Source: UBA724 sp964229545
GTDB lineage: Bacteria; Bacteroidota; Bacteroidia; Flavobacteriales; Flavobacteriaceae
Assembly (NCBI GenBank): GCA_964229545.1
Contig: CAXRDP010000067.1
Location: 1-64,000 of the forward strand
Direction: 5' to 3'
DNA length: 64,000 nucleotides
This document shows positions 9,910-18,037 of this stretch, piece by piece. The notes below the pieces were generated by a model that saw only the letters and a list, made by a program, of their open reading frames with translations, ran no database searches and was not told the DNA's origin. The stretch's first letter is position 1, and each line of letters opens with the position of its first letter. The translations under genes were made by a program, and so were the position numbers.

Positions 9910-9919
9910 TGTTTATCCC

Positions 9920-11200
9920 TTAATAATGACATTTGCCACACTCCAAACCTCCCATTTGAGCGGCCGTGAGTTTTTCAACGCCGTATTTTTTGGAAAGTTC
10001 TTCGTGAATTTTGGTGTAATATTCGTTATTGGCTACGTCCACATTGGTTTCTCTGTGACAGTTGATACACCATCCCATTGTCAATGAGGAATGTTGATAC
10101 AAAATCTCCATCTCTTCAACCGGACCGTGACACTTTTGACATTCAATACCCGCCACCTCTACGTGTTGCGCGTGATTGAAATACACAAAATCGGGCAGGT
10201 TGTGAATGCGTACCCACTTGACCGGTTGCGTTTCACCAGTGTAGCGTTGGTTCTCCTCATCCCAACCGACAGCTTTATAGAGCTTTTTGATTTCGTTGGT
10301 GTAAAACTCTTTGGTATATCCTTTTTCGAGGTCTTCCTCACCATTGTACTCGGCGATATTGACGTGACAGTTCATACATACATTCAACGATGGAATCCCT
10401 GAATGTTTAGAAACACGGGCGGAGGAGTGACAATATTTACAATCGATTTGGTTGTCACCCGCATGGATTTTATGTGAATAGTGAATCGGTTGTACAGGCA
10501 TATAACCTTGGTCTACACCTACTTGCATCAAATAACCGTAACCAAAATACGCACTTGAAAGCAGTAAGAAAATGACCGAGACAAATACCAAAAATGAGTT
10601 TTGGACATAAGCTTTCCACAACGGCAAACGCTTATCTTTTTCTGCTTTTACAATTTCAATTCCGTTGGCTGCAGCTATTTTTCTCAAGGTGTTGTTAACC
10701 ATATACAACATAGCGATCAACATCAACAGCACCAAAACAAGTACGCCTAGAATAAAGGTAGAGGAAGTGTCATCTCCGCCTCCACTAGTTGCGGTCGCAA
10801 CAGCCGCAGGTACGGCAGGCGCCGGGGGCGTAAAATCTGTATAAGCCAAAATGTTGTCAATGTCTTCATTGCTTAACTGAGGAAATGAAGTCATCACTGA
10901 TTTGTTGTACTCCTCAAAAATAGCCACCGCTTGGGCGTCTCCAGCCTTGACCATGGCAGTGGAGTTTTTGATCCAACTATACAGCCATTCCTTGTCGTAT
11001 TTTTCGGAAACTCCTGCCAAAGCAGGGCCCACGGCGCGTTTGTTGAGTTTGTGACAAGCCGCGCAATTGGCATTAAAAAGTGATTTCCCTTTTTGAATAT
11101 CAGGTTCTTGTGCCCCGACAAAGGAAGAAAAAATAAGCGCGAGGAGGGTCGTTAGGAATATGTGGCTTGGGACAACATTTCGGTAAGAAAACCTAGTCAT
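9920..11200 (-). CDS. actA: Alternative complex III multihaem cytochrome c subunit ActA (hexahaem fusion)
   Basis: About 426 residues. An N-terminal signal/anchor is followed by a monohaem cytochrome c domain (CAACH), a Pro/Ala and Gly-Gly-Gly linker, two hydrophobic helices, and a periplasmic pentahaem domain with CKYCH, CMNCH, CQKCH, CINCH and CGKCH. Six CXXCH motifs in all. The separate monohaem domain fused in front of ActA is the Flavobacteriia form. Candidate starts are ATGs at 11242, 11221 and 11200. The promoter element TACTTTTG at 11251-11258 puts transcription start at about 11246, too close for the first, so I prefer 11200 (MTRFSYRN) or 11221. First gene of the act-cox cluster. Confidence 0.9.
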   Translation of the reverse strand: MTRFSYRNVVPSHIFLTTLLALIFSSFVGAQEPDIQKGKSLFNANCAACHKLNKRAVGPALAGVSEKYDKEWLYSWIKNSTAMVKAGDAQAVAIFEEYNKSVMTSFPQLSNEDIDNILAYTDFTPPAPAVPAAVATATSGGGDDTSSTFILGVLVLVLLMLIAMLYMVNNTLRKIAAANGIEIVKAEKDKRLPLWKAYVQNSFLVFVSVIFLLLSSAYFGYGYLMQVGVDQGYMPVQPIHYSHKIHAGDNQIDCKYCHSSARVSKHSGIPSLNVCMNCHVNIAEYNGEEDLEKGYTKEFYTNEIKKLYKAVGWDEENQRYTGETQPVKWVRIHNLPDFVYFNHAQHVEVAGIECQKCHGPVEEMEILYQHSSLTMGWCINCHRETNVDVANNEYYTKIHEELSKKYGVEKLTAAQMGGLECGKCHY

Positions 11201-11250
11201 GTTTGTTTGGCGTAAATTCATCAAAGCTTTAGCTATGAACATTCAGCTGA

Positions 11251-11258
11251 CAAAAGTA
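11251..11258 (-). promoter_or_regulatory. TANNTTTG promoter element of the act-cox cluster
   Basis: TACTTTTG on the minus strand matches the Bacteroidota sigma-A -7 element exactly. It lies in a 240-base AT-rich divergent region between actA and the SPOR gene. No clear -33 TTTG is seen; TTTC stands 20 bases upstream. Confidence 0.6.
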
Positions 11259-11437
11259 CGACACAGCCCTCATTTTAGGAAACCTTGTGTAGGCTTAAAA
11301 ATAATTTATATTTATTCTAAATTGACACATTAAAATACTGTATATCAGTTCTTTATAAAAATAATGTTATAGTCAAATTAAACAAAAATAGAAAACAAAT
11401 ATTGTGTGTCATGAAGAGTCGGTGTTTCTTTGTGGGC

Positions 11438-11800
11438 ATGAAAAGATTGCTCTTTTTTGTGGTGCTGATTCCAAGCTTTGTGCTTACAGCTCAAGAAGCT
11501 GAATTGCGGCTTACATTGCCTGAAAATTTAGAGGCTGTCATGGCGCGTAAAATTGACCTAGACAAAACACGCTCTGAACAACAACAATACACGGTCCAAA
11601 TCTTCTCTGGAAATTTTGATCAAGCCGAAATACAACTTGAGCGTTTTGTGGAATTTTTTCCAGAAATAGAAGCCAAATTGAGCTTTGAAACCCCCAACTA
11701 TAAGATTCGTGTGGGGCGCTACGCCACCAGACTAGAGGGATTGACAGCCTTAGCAGAGATTAAAAAGAAATTCTCTCAGGCTTTCCTTTTGCTTCCTTAA
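11438..11800 (+). CDS. Exported SPOR-domain protein
   Basis: 120 residues from the preferred start MKRLLFFVV, which gives a compact signal peptide ending near TAQEA; two more ATGs lie upstream in frame (11402, 11411). The C-terminal 75 residues, from QQYTVQIFSGNFDQAEI to the end, fit a SPOR fold: a beta strand, helix, YKIRVGRYATRLEGLTAL, then a final strand. SPOR domains bind denuded glycan strands of peptidoglycan. A SPOR gene tail-to-tail with infB is a recurring flavobacterial arrangement. Only three bases separate its stop from the infB stop on the other strand. Exact role unknown. Confidence 0.75.
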   Translation: MKRLLFFVVLIPSFVLTAQEAELRLTLPENLEAVMARKIDLDKTRSEQQQYTVQIFSGNFDQAEIQLERFVEFFPEIEAKLSFETPNYKIRVGRYATRLEGLTALAEIKKKFSQAFLLLP

Positions 11801-11803
11801 AGT

Positions 11804-14398
11804 TTACTTGAGTTTTTTCTTGACGGCTATCTCTTGGAATGCCTCAATAGTGTCTCCAATTTTAATATCATTGTAGCCCTTGATTTGCAAACCACAATCG
11901 TAGCCTTTGGTCACCTCTTTAACGTCGTCTTTAAAGCGTTTTAGGGACTCTAAGACACCCGTGTAAACAACGACGCCTTCTCGGATGATACGCACACCCG
12001 AGTTGCGTAAAATCTTCCCATCCATAACCATACAGCCTGCGATGGTACCTACTTTGGATATCTTGAAGGTTTCACGGATTTCAACGTTGCCAGTAACTTC
12101 TTCTTTGAATTCTGGAGACAGCATGCCTTCCATCGCGTCCTTGAGATCATTGATGGCATCGTAGATAATCGAGTAGCTGCGAATGTCAATCTCTTCTTTG
12201 TCTGCCAATTGGCGGGCAGTACCCACAGGGCGTACATTAAACCCAACAATGATAGCATCGGAAGCCGAAGCTAGCAACACATCCGATTCCGTAATCGCAC
12301 CCACACCTTTGTGAATGATATTGACTTGTATTTCTTCTGTGGAAAGTTTTTGGAATGAGTCTGTAAGTGCCTCCACAGAACCATCAACATCTCCTTTCAG
12401 AATAATGTTCAACTCCTTAAAGTCCCCCAAGGCAATGCGTCTTCCGATTTCGTCAAGAGTGATGTGACGTTGTGTTCGGACAGATTGCTCACGCACCAAC
12501 TGGGTTCTTTTGGCTGCAATTTGTTTGGCTTCTTTTTCGTCTTCAAAAACATTGAAACGGTCTCCGGCTGTGGGTGCGCCGTCCAGACCCAAAAGGGAAA
12601 CAGGAGTGGATGGCCCCGCGACTTCTACATCATGGCCGCGCTCATCTTGCATGGCTTTAACCTTTCCGCTATGGCGACCAGCCAATAGAAAGTCTCCAAT
12701 CCTTAGGGTTCCTGCCTGAACCAACACGGTCGAAACATAACCTCTTCCTTTGTCCAAAAAAGCCTCTACAATCGTTCCTTGAGCAGGCTTATTGGGGTTG
12801 GCCTTTAGCTCGAGTAATTCGGCTTCTAGCATCACTTTTTCTAATAGCTCATTGATGCCTGTTCCCTGTTTGGCTGAAATATCATGCGACTGAATCTTAC
12901 CTCCCCAATCTTCGACAAGTAAATTCATGCCTGCCAAACCTTCTTTGATTTTGTCAGGATTTGCGTTGGGACTGTCTATTTTATTTATGGCAAATACGAT
13001 AGGTACAGAGGCTGCCTGAGCGTGGCTGATGGCCTCTTTGGTTTGCGGCATGATGTCATCATCTGCGGCGATTACAATAATGACCAAGTCGGTCACTTGG
13101 GTACCGCGTGCACGCATGGCCGTAAAAGCTTCGTGACCAGGCGTGTCTAAAAATGTAATTTTCTGACCGCTTTCCAGCTCCACACTGTAGGCTCCAATGT
13201 GCTGGGTAATCCCTCCTGACTCATCGGCCGTCACGTTGGCATTTCTAATATAATCCAACAAAGATGTTTTTCCGTGGTCAACGTGACCCATAACAGTCAC
13301 AATGGGGGCACGCGGCTCTAGGCTATCTGGCGCATCTTCCTCTTCTTGGATGGCTTCCTCAATATCTGCAGTGACAAATTCTACCTCATACCCAAATTCT
13401 TCAGCTACTATGGAGAGTGTTTCGGCATCCAGTCGCTGGTTCATGGTCACCATGATTCCCAAGGTCATACAAGCCGATATGATTTCTGTAGAGCTGATAT
13501 CCATCATAGTGGCTACCTCTCCGACAGTAACAAACTCAGTGACTTTAAGTACTTTGCTTTCGGCTTCCATTTGCGCCATGTCCTCCTCTGAACGTTGGCG
13601 GTGGGTGTCACGCTTTTCACGACGGTATTTGGCCCCTTTGGATTTGGTAGTTTTCCCTTGTAGCTTTTCGAGAGTTTCTCGAATTTGCTTTTGAATTTCC
13701 TCGTCGCTTGGTTCTTCTTTTACAACAGCAGGACGCGTGGATTTGCGTTTGTTGTCAGACTTACCCCCCGGTGCATCTTTGGTGATGCGTTTTCTTCTTC
13801 GCCTGCGCTCTTGGTCCGCGTTGGAACTGGGCTTTGGCTTTTCAAATTTTTGGAGGTCAATCTTGTCTCCTGCTACTTTTATACCGCTTAGTTTGGTATA
13901 CTGGGTCGTGTGTTTTTTCGGGGCCTCCTCAGAAGATGCTTCTTCAGCCGGTGTTTCTTTAGAAGGGGCTTCAGTTACATCTGTTTTTTCAGATACTGCT
14001 TCCGGCTCAGTAACTTTTTGAACTTCCTTCTTCTCAGGGGTAGGCTTGGGCGCTGGTTTTTTAGGTTCCAAATCTATTTTGCCTACCTGACGTAATCCTT
14101 GGAGATCTGACTTGGCAGAAATTACCTTTTGTTTGGCCTCTTGTTTTTCTTCAATCTGCTGGCGGATGGCTTCCTTTTCCTTGCGCTTCTCCTCACTGAC
14201 TTCGTGTGAGGCCTCACGCTTGGTGCGGTCGGTCTGAAAAGCATCCAACAACAATTGATATTCTTCTTGAGAAATCTTTGATGTGGGTCGGGCTTCTACC
14301 TTATGACCATGCTCAGCCAAATGATCCACCACACGATCCAACGAGATGTTTAACTCACGAAGAACTTTGTTGATGCGAATTGTTTTTACTTCAGACAT
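11804..14398 (-). CDS. infB: Translation initiation factor IF-2
   Basis: 864 residues. The N-terminal third is a highly charged linker rich in Lys/Glu (IF2_N helical domain at residues 1-50, then about 250 low-complexity residues). The GTPase domain starts near residue 365 with [17 protein letters not shown] (G1), DTPGHEAF (G3) and NKID (G4). Domains II, III and the fMet-tRNA-binding domain IV follow. IF-2 delivers initiator tRNA and promotes subunit joining. Last gene of the rimP-nusA-infB operon, 40 bases after nusA. Confidence 0.97.
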   Translation of the reverse strand: MSEVKTIRINKVLRELNISLDRVVDHLAEHGHKVEARPTSKISQEEYQLLLDAFQTDRTKREASHEVSEEKRKEKEAIRQQIEEKQEAKQKVISAKSDLQGLRQVGKIDLEPKKPAPKPTPEKKEVQKVTEPEAVSEKTDVTEAPSKETPAEEASSEEAPKKHTTQYTKLSGIKVAGDKIDLQKFEKPKPSSNADQERRRRRKRITKDAPGGKSDNKRKSTRPAVVKEEPSDEEIQKQIRETLEKLQGKTTKSKGAKYRREKRDTHRQRSEEDMAQMEAESKVLKVTEFVTVGEVATMMDISSTEIISACMTLGIMVTMNQRLDAETLSIVAEEFGYEVEFVTADIEEAIQEEEDAPDSLEPRAPIVTVMGHVDHGKTSLLDYIRNANVTADESGGITQHIGAYSVELESGQKITFLDTPGHEAFTAMRARGTQVTDLVIIVIAADDDIMPQTKEAISHAQAASVPIVFAINKIDSPNANPDKIKEGLAGMNLLVEDWGGKIQSHDISAKQGTGINELLEKVMLEAELLELKANPNKPAQGTIVEAFLDKGRGYVSTVLVQAGTLRIGDFLLAGRHSGKVKAMQDERGHDVEVAGPSTPVSLLGLDGAPTAGDRFNVFEDEKEAKQIAAKRTQLVREQSVRTQRHITLDEIGRRIALGDFKELNIILKGDVDGSVEALTDSFQKLSTEEIQVNIIHKGVGAITESDVLLASASDAIIVGFNVRPVGTARQLADKEEIDIRSYSIIYDAINDLKDAMEGMLSPEFKEEVTGNVEIRETFKISKVGTIAGCMVMDGKILRNSGVRIIREGVVVYTGVLESLKRFKDDVKEVTKGYDCGLQIKGYNDIKIGDTIEAFQEIAVKKKLK

Positions 14399-14438
14399 AC
14401 CTTGTTTTCAAATTCAAAAATATAAATTTCCAGCGCTT

Positions 14439-15671
14439 TTAACCTGAAAATTCAGCACTTAATATATTGCGTACTTCGACTATCGTCTCTTCTTCCAAGT
14501 CTGTACGCTTTACCAAATCGGATACTTCTTGCTCCAGCACACTCTTGGCAGTGTCTAGACCAACTTTTCTAAATTCTTCGATAATCCATGCTTCGATTTC
14601 GTCAGAGAACTCTGTCAGTTCAACATCTTCTTCAGCACCTTCACGATAAACATCGATTTCATAACCGGTCAATTGGCCCGCCAATCGGATGTTAAAACCG
14701 CCACGACCAATGGCTTTAGACACCTCCGAAGGATCCATAAATACTTCAACACGTTTTTGCTCCTCATCAATGGTCATCGAGGTAATTTTTGCAGGACTCA
14801 ATGCACGCGTAATGAGCAATTGGGTGTTGTTGGTGTAATTGATCACATCAATGTTCTCGTTACCCAACTCACGTACAATTCCATGTATTCTGGAACCTTT
14901 CATCCCGACACAAGCACCTACAGGATCGATGCGGTCATCGTATGAGTCGACCGCTACTTTGGCTTTCTCACCGGGTACGCGGACCGCTTTTTTGATGGTA
15001 ATCAGGCCGTCAAAAACTTCGGGGATTTCTTGTTCAAAAAGTTTCTCCAAAAACTTGGGGGATGTTCTTGACATGATGATACTAGGCTTGGTGCCTTTGA
15101 GTTCCACACTCTCAATAATTCCACGCACATTGTCACCTTTTCTGTAAAAATCAGAGGGGATTTGTCGGTCTTTGGGGATGACAATCTCGTTGCCATCATC
15201 GTCTAGCAAAATCACTACACGATTGCGTACGTGGTGTACTTCAGCTGTGTAAATCTCACCCACAAGATCTATAAACTGCTTGTAGATAATGGTGTTGTCG
15301 TGCTCGTGGATACGGGCAATCAAGTTTTGTCGAAGGGACAAAATGGAACGTCGGCCCAAATCGGAAAGCTTTACTTCTTCTGACACGTCTTCACCTACTT
15401 CAAAATCAGGCTCTATTTTGCGGGCTTCTGTGAGTTCGATTTCCTCATTGGGATCCTCTACAGCACCGTCTTCAACAACGATGCGGTTGCGCCAGATTTC
15501 CAAGTCACCCTTATCGGGGTTGATGATGATGTCAAAGTTGTCGTCGGTGCCAAATTTGCGTTTGAGGGTGTTGCGAAACACCTCTTCCAATATCGCCATA
15601 AGGGTCACACGGTCGATGAATTTGTCGTCTTTAAACTCTGAAAATGATTCGATTAATGCGAGATTTTCCAT
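14439..15671 (-). CDS. nusA: Transcription termination/antitermination factor NusA
   Basis: 410 residues from MENLALIESFSEFKDD. The open frame extends 17 codons further but only by running into rimP, and the flavobacterial NusA N-terminus matches MEN-ALIESF. Domain order: N-terminal RNAP-binding domain, S1 domain (about residues 130-200), then KH1 and KH2 (GACVGMKGSRIHGIVREL and EVSKAIGRGGFNIRLA). It ends after KH2 plus a short helical tail, without the acidic repeats of gamma-proteobacterial NusA. It binds RNA polymerase and modulates pausing and termination. The gap to the rimP stop is 7 bases. Confidence 0.96.
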   Translation of the reverse strand: MENLALIESFSEFKDDKFIDRVTLMAILEEVFRNTLKRKFGTDDNFDIIINPDKGDLEIWRNRIVVEDGAVEDPNEEIELTEARKIEPDFEVGEDVSEEVKLSDLGRRSILSLRQNLIARIHEHDNTIIYKQFIDLVGEIYTAEVHHVRNRVVILLDDDGNEIVIPKDRQIPSDFYRKGDNVRGIIESVELKGTKPSIIMSRTSPKFLEKLFEQEIPEVFDGLITIKKAVRVPGEKAKVAVDSYDDRIDPVGACVGMKGSRIHGIVRELGNENIDVINYTNNTQLLITRALSPAKITSMTIDEEQKRVEVFMDPSEVSKAIGRGGFNIRLAGQLTGYEIDVYREGAEEDVELTEFSDEIEAWIIEEFRKVGLDTAKSVLEQEVSDLVKRTDLEEETIVEVRNILSAEFSG

Positions 15672-15678
15672 TGCGGGG

Positions 15679-16149
15679 TTACTTAAATTGTAATTGAACG
15701 GTTGCTTTTTGAATGTGGCCATAGGGCAAGCGCACTTGCTTGGCCACGGTGTGTTTTCCTTTTCCCACTGGTTTGGGCTCTCGAGCCTTCCAGTGAAGGG
15801 TAATGTTTTGATCGTCTGCCTCGGTCAGGGTGGCTTTGTAGGACTGATTGTCAGCGGTTTCTACTACCAATTTTCTGCCGATGTGTTTGCGGTACTGACG
15901 GGCAGTTTGCAAGGGAGTCGATGCGCCTGCCGAACTGACTTCCAAAGAGAAATCTTGGGCCTCACGGTCCAAATTGTGCTCGATATGGCGGCTGACAGCC
16001 ATACACTGCTGGAGAGTCACCCCCTTGTCACCGTCTAGGGTAACACGAATGCGCGCCAGCTCGTCGATCTGCAAATCGATCAAAAACAAATCGGGCTGCG
16101 CTGCCAAGGCTTCTTCCAAAAGGGTATGTACTTTTTTTGTAAACTCCAT
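15679..16149 (-). CDS. rimP: Ribosome maturation factor RimP
   Basis: 156 residues, the usual RimP length. The N-terminal alpha/beta domain holds the signature DLQIDELARIRVTLDGD with CMAVSRHIE and FSLEVSSAGAS; a C-terminal SH3-like barrel follows. RimP assists late 30S assembly. First gene of a rimP-nusA-infB operon in the order found across bacteria. The leader carries a promoter element (16206-16213) and a terminator-like hairpin (16165-16183) upstream of the ATG. Confidence 0.95.
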   Translation of the reverse strand: MEFTKKVHTLLEEALAAQPDLFLIDLQIDELARIRVTLDGDKGVTLQQCMAVSRHIEHNLDREAQDFSLEVSSAGASTPLQTARQYRKHIGRKLVVETADNQSYKATLTEADDQNITLHWKAREPKPVGKGKHTVAKQVRLPYGHIQKATVQLQFK

Positions 16150-16156
16150 TGTTTAG

Positions 16157-16183
16157 AAATAAAAAAGAGGACGCTGTCCCCTT
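16157..16183 (-). promoter_or_regulatory. Terminator-like hairpin in the rimP-nusA-infB leader (possible attenuator)
   Basis: On the minus strand AAGGGGAC, loop AGC, GTCCTCTT form an 8-bp stem (one G-U) followed directly by a run of T. It lies between the presumed transcription start near 16201 and the rimP ATG at 16149. No minus-strand gene lies upstream that would need terminating here. The geometry suggests regulated read-through into an operon that itself encodes NusA. Confidence 0.55.
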
Positions 16184-16205
16184 CCGTAGTTCCACAAAAT
16201 CGAGG

Positions 16206-16213
16206 CAAATATA
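16206..16213 (-). promoter_or_regulatory. TANNTTTG promoter element of rimP-nusA-infB
   Basis: TATATTTG on the minus strand, 56 bases before the rimP ATG. The -33 region is not recognisable. Confidence 0.6.
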
Positions 16214-16330
16214 CAGAATATTATTGGATTTTATACCTTTGATACAGAACCGCCCCAATATCTGTTCTACTAACCGACCTTACAGCCAGACTTCGGTATT
16301 GCAACATTTTTTGGGGAAATAATTGGAATT

Positions 16331-16441
16331 ATGAAACGAGTTGTGATTTTTATAATTGCTTGCTTTGTTGTTTTGACGGCTTTAGAAATCGCATTCCACT
16401 TTGTGTCGGGAGTGCTTTTTCCATACTTGAGTAACGAATAA
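16331..16441 (+). CDS. Possible 36-residue membrane protein
   Basis: An ATG-initiated frame of 36 codons, MKRVVIFIIACFVVLTALE..., ending SNE-stop. Residues 4-18 form a hydrophobic helix headed by K-R, followed by an amphipathic part (IAFHFVSGVLFPYL). TACCTTTG at 16234-16241 is an exact promoter element on the same strand about 90 bases upstream. It ends 38 bases before the hydroxylase gene. It could be a true small membrane protein, or a chance frame in an AT-rich gap. I do not recognise a family. Confidence 0.35.
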   Translation: MKRVVIFIIACFVVLTALEIAFHFVSGVLFPYLSNE

Positions 16442-16466
16442 GTGCAAGCTAAAATCCCGAATTTAT

Positions 16467-16474
16467 TACATTCG
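16467..16474 (+). promoter_or_regulatory. Near-consensus TANNTTTG element of the hydroxylase gene
   Basis: TACATTCG (one mismatch, C for T) five bases before the ATG at 16480. If used, the mRNA has essentially no leader. Confidence 0.4.
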
Positions 16475-16479
16475 CAGGG

Positions 16480-17703
16480 ATGGAAACCTATGCCAACGCA
16501 CTGTTATACGCGATCCCAGCTTTTGTGGTGCTGATGTCTGTGGAGATGCTCTATGGGTATTGGACCAGCAAACAGACCTATGTGTTTATGGACACCATCG
16601 CCAGTTTGAGCTCGGGACTGACCAATATCCTCAAAGACACCCTTGGGCTTGCATTGATACTGATATCCTACCCTTGGTTAGAAAACACGCTTTCATTGGT
16701 TGAAATCTCAGCCACGCCTTGGCTCTATTTGGCGGCCTTTGTGTGTATAGACTTCGCCTCCTATTGGTCACATCGGCTCAACCACAAAATCAATGTGTTT
16801 TGGAACCAACACATCATCCATCACAGCAGCGAAGAGTTTAATATGGCTTGTGCGCTCCGTCAAAGTATTTCCAATCTGTTGGGCTATGGGGCTTTGTTTT
16901 TGATTCCTGCCGCCCTACTTGGCATTCCAGAGCAAGTTATTGGGCTGTTGGCGCCCTTGCATTTGTTTGGGCAATTTTGGTACCACACGCGCCATATTGG
17001 CAAGTTGGGTTGGTTGGAGTATATCATCGTAACACCGTCTCAGCATCGGGTACATCACGCCATCAACCCCATCTATATTGACAAAAACCTGGGGGCCATT
17101 TTTTGTGTTTGGGACCGTATGTTTGGGACCTTCCAAGAGGAATTGGACGAAGAGCCACCTGTGTATGGGGTGCTCAAACCTGTACGCACTTGGAACCCCG
17201 TACTAATCAACTTTATGCACCTATGGAGCCTGGCACAAGATGCATGGCATACCCGCAACTGGAAGGACAAACTCCGCATTTGGGTGAAGCCTACCGGTTG
17301 GCGCCCAACAGATGTGGCTCAAAAAAGACCCCTGCAAACCATAAAAGACGTACACCATTTTGAAAAATATGCGCCAACAACTTCCAATAATCTCTCCTAT
17401 TGGGCTTTATTTCATCTTTTGGCCACACTTGGCTTGTTGTTACAAATGTTGTACAATTTCGCATCCTTAGAGTCGGCTCAGCTAATGGAAATTGGGTTGG
17501 CTTTGTTTGTAGCTGTGTTTGGTTACACCAGTGTAATGGACGGCAAAAAATGGGCTTTACGGTTTGAACAACTGCGGAGCTTTCTCACTTTTGGTTGGGC
17601 ACTGCTGGTGCTACAACAAGATGTGAGTATTTACTTGCCTTGGTTGGTTTATGGCGGGCTGTCTGGGTTGCTGGCTGTTTACTTGGCTTTCAAAAAACAA
17701 TAG
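16480..17703 (+). CDS. Sterol desaturase / fatty acid hydroxylase family membrane protein
   Basis: 407 residues, a membrane di-iron enzyme of the fatty acid hydroxylase superfamily. The histidine clusters that bind the two irons are all visible: HRLNH near residue 93, HIIHH near residue 109, and HRVHH near residue 190. Hydrophobic helices flank them, and a C-terminal 100-residue region adds about three more helices. Members hydroxylate or desaturate lipids (ether lipids, carotenoids, sphingolipids or sterols); the substrate cannot be told from sequence. Monocistronic, closed by a terminator at 17712-17742. Confidence 0.85.
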   Translation: METYANALLYAIPAFVVLMSVEMLYGYWTSKQTYVFMDTIASLSSGLTNILKDTLGLALILISYPWLENTLSLVEISATPWLYLAAFVCIDFASYWSHRLNHKINVFWNQHIIHHSSEEFNMACALRQSISNLLGYGALFLIPAALLGIPEQVIGLLAPLHLFGQFWYHTRHIGKLGWLEYIIVTPSQHRVHHAINPIYIDKNLGAIFCVWDRMFGTFQEELDEEPPVYGVLKPVRTWNPVLINFMHLWSLAQDAWHTRNWKDKLRIWVKPTGWRPTDVAQKRPLQTIKDVHHFEKYAPTTSNNLSYWALFHLLATLGLLLQMLYNFASLESAQLMEIGLALFVAVFGYTSVMDGKKWALRFEQLRSFLTFGWALLVLQQDVSIYLPWLVYGGLSGLLAVYLAFKKQ

Positions 17704-17711
17704 AATTAAAA

Positions 17712-17742
17712 CAAAAAAATCCCGCAAGTAGCGGGATTTTTG
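17712..17742. terminator. Bidirectional terminator between hydroxylase gene and tRNA-Gln
   Basis: AATCCCGC, loop AAGTA, GCGGGATT, flanked by A-runs on the left and T-runs on the right, so it works in both directions. It would end the plus-strand hydroxylase mRNA and the minus-strand tRNA-Gln transcript. Confidence 0.85.
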
Positions 17743-17815
17743 TTGGCCTACTAGGGATCGAACCTAGACTCTTCTGAACCAAAATCAGACGTGTTGCCAG
17801 TTACACCATAGGCCA
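17743..17815 (-). tRNA. tRNA-Gln (UUG)
   Basis: 73-base cloverleaf on the minus strand. The acceptor stem is TGGCCTA/TAGGCCA with discriminator A. The anticodon stem is TCTGA/TCAGA with loop TTTTGGT, anticodon TTG. The T arm is CTAGG-TTCGATC-CCTAG. CCA is not encoded, so it must be added after transcription. Confidence 0.93.
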
Positions 17816-17865
17816 ATTTGTATCCTCCGTTTACAAGCCGGAAGCACACTTCTGCCGGTTTTTAA

Positions 17866-17928
17866 TCTGATTTTGAATCAGACCTGCCTGCCGGCAGGCA
17901 GGCGTGTTGCCAGTTACACCATAGGCCA
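17866..17928 (-). pseudogene. Broken tRNA-Gln copy interrupted by a palindrome
   Basis: The last 26 bases (17903-17928) are identical to positions 1-26 of the adjacent tRNA-Gln: acceptor 5' strand, D arm and the first base after it. At that point a 20-bp palindrome (17883-17902) is inserted. Beyond it lies a perfect 17-base stem-loop (17866-17882, TCTGATT-CAA-AATCAGA on the minus strand) resembling the anticodon arm but with changed loop bases. No T arm or 3' acceptor strand follows. It therefore cannot form a normal tRNA. Confidence 0.75.
17883..17902. repeat. 20-bp perfect palindrome CCTGCCTGCC/GGCAGGCAGG
   Basis: A perfect GC-rich inverted repeat. In translation it yields CLPAGR or PACRQAG strings, which I recall as frequent spurious additions to predicted proteins in Bacteroidota, meaning it is a widespread interspersed repeat. 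Only one copy is seen in this window, inside the tRNA-Gln-like fragment. Confidence 0.8.
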
Positions 17929-18007
17929 TTGGAGGTGCAAAAGTAAAATAAAGTTTTTGGAAGACCAATACTTTGTATTTGGATTTCACTCCAAAATGAG
18001 AAATGTG

Positions 18008-18015
18008 TACTTTCG
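18008..18015 (+). promoter_or_regulatory. Near-consensus TANNTTTG element of the DUF2723 gene
   Basis: TACTTTCG, one mismatch, 22 bases before the ATG at 18038. It helps reject the much longer open frame that starts at 17873 inside the palindrome. Confidence 0.45.
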
Positions 18016-18037
18016 TACCTCGTTTCAATTCGTTTGC

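Noticed and set aside
14439..15722. Longer NusA start at 15722
   Set aside because: Runs into the rimP coding sequence; the MENLALIESF start right after the rimP stop fits the family.
17835..17863. Hairpin AAGCCGGAAG / CTTCTGCCGGTT followed by T-run
   Set aside because: Could be a plus-strand terminator, but the stem needs bulges and no plus-strand gene ends just before it; the hydroxylase gene already has a terminator. Left unassigned.
17873..18037. N-terminal extension of the DUF2723 gene beginning in the palindrome
   Set aside because: It starts inside the tRNA-like fragment and palindrome (giving CLPAGRR), crosses a near-consensus promoter, and homologues start at MNYNQW.
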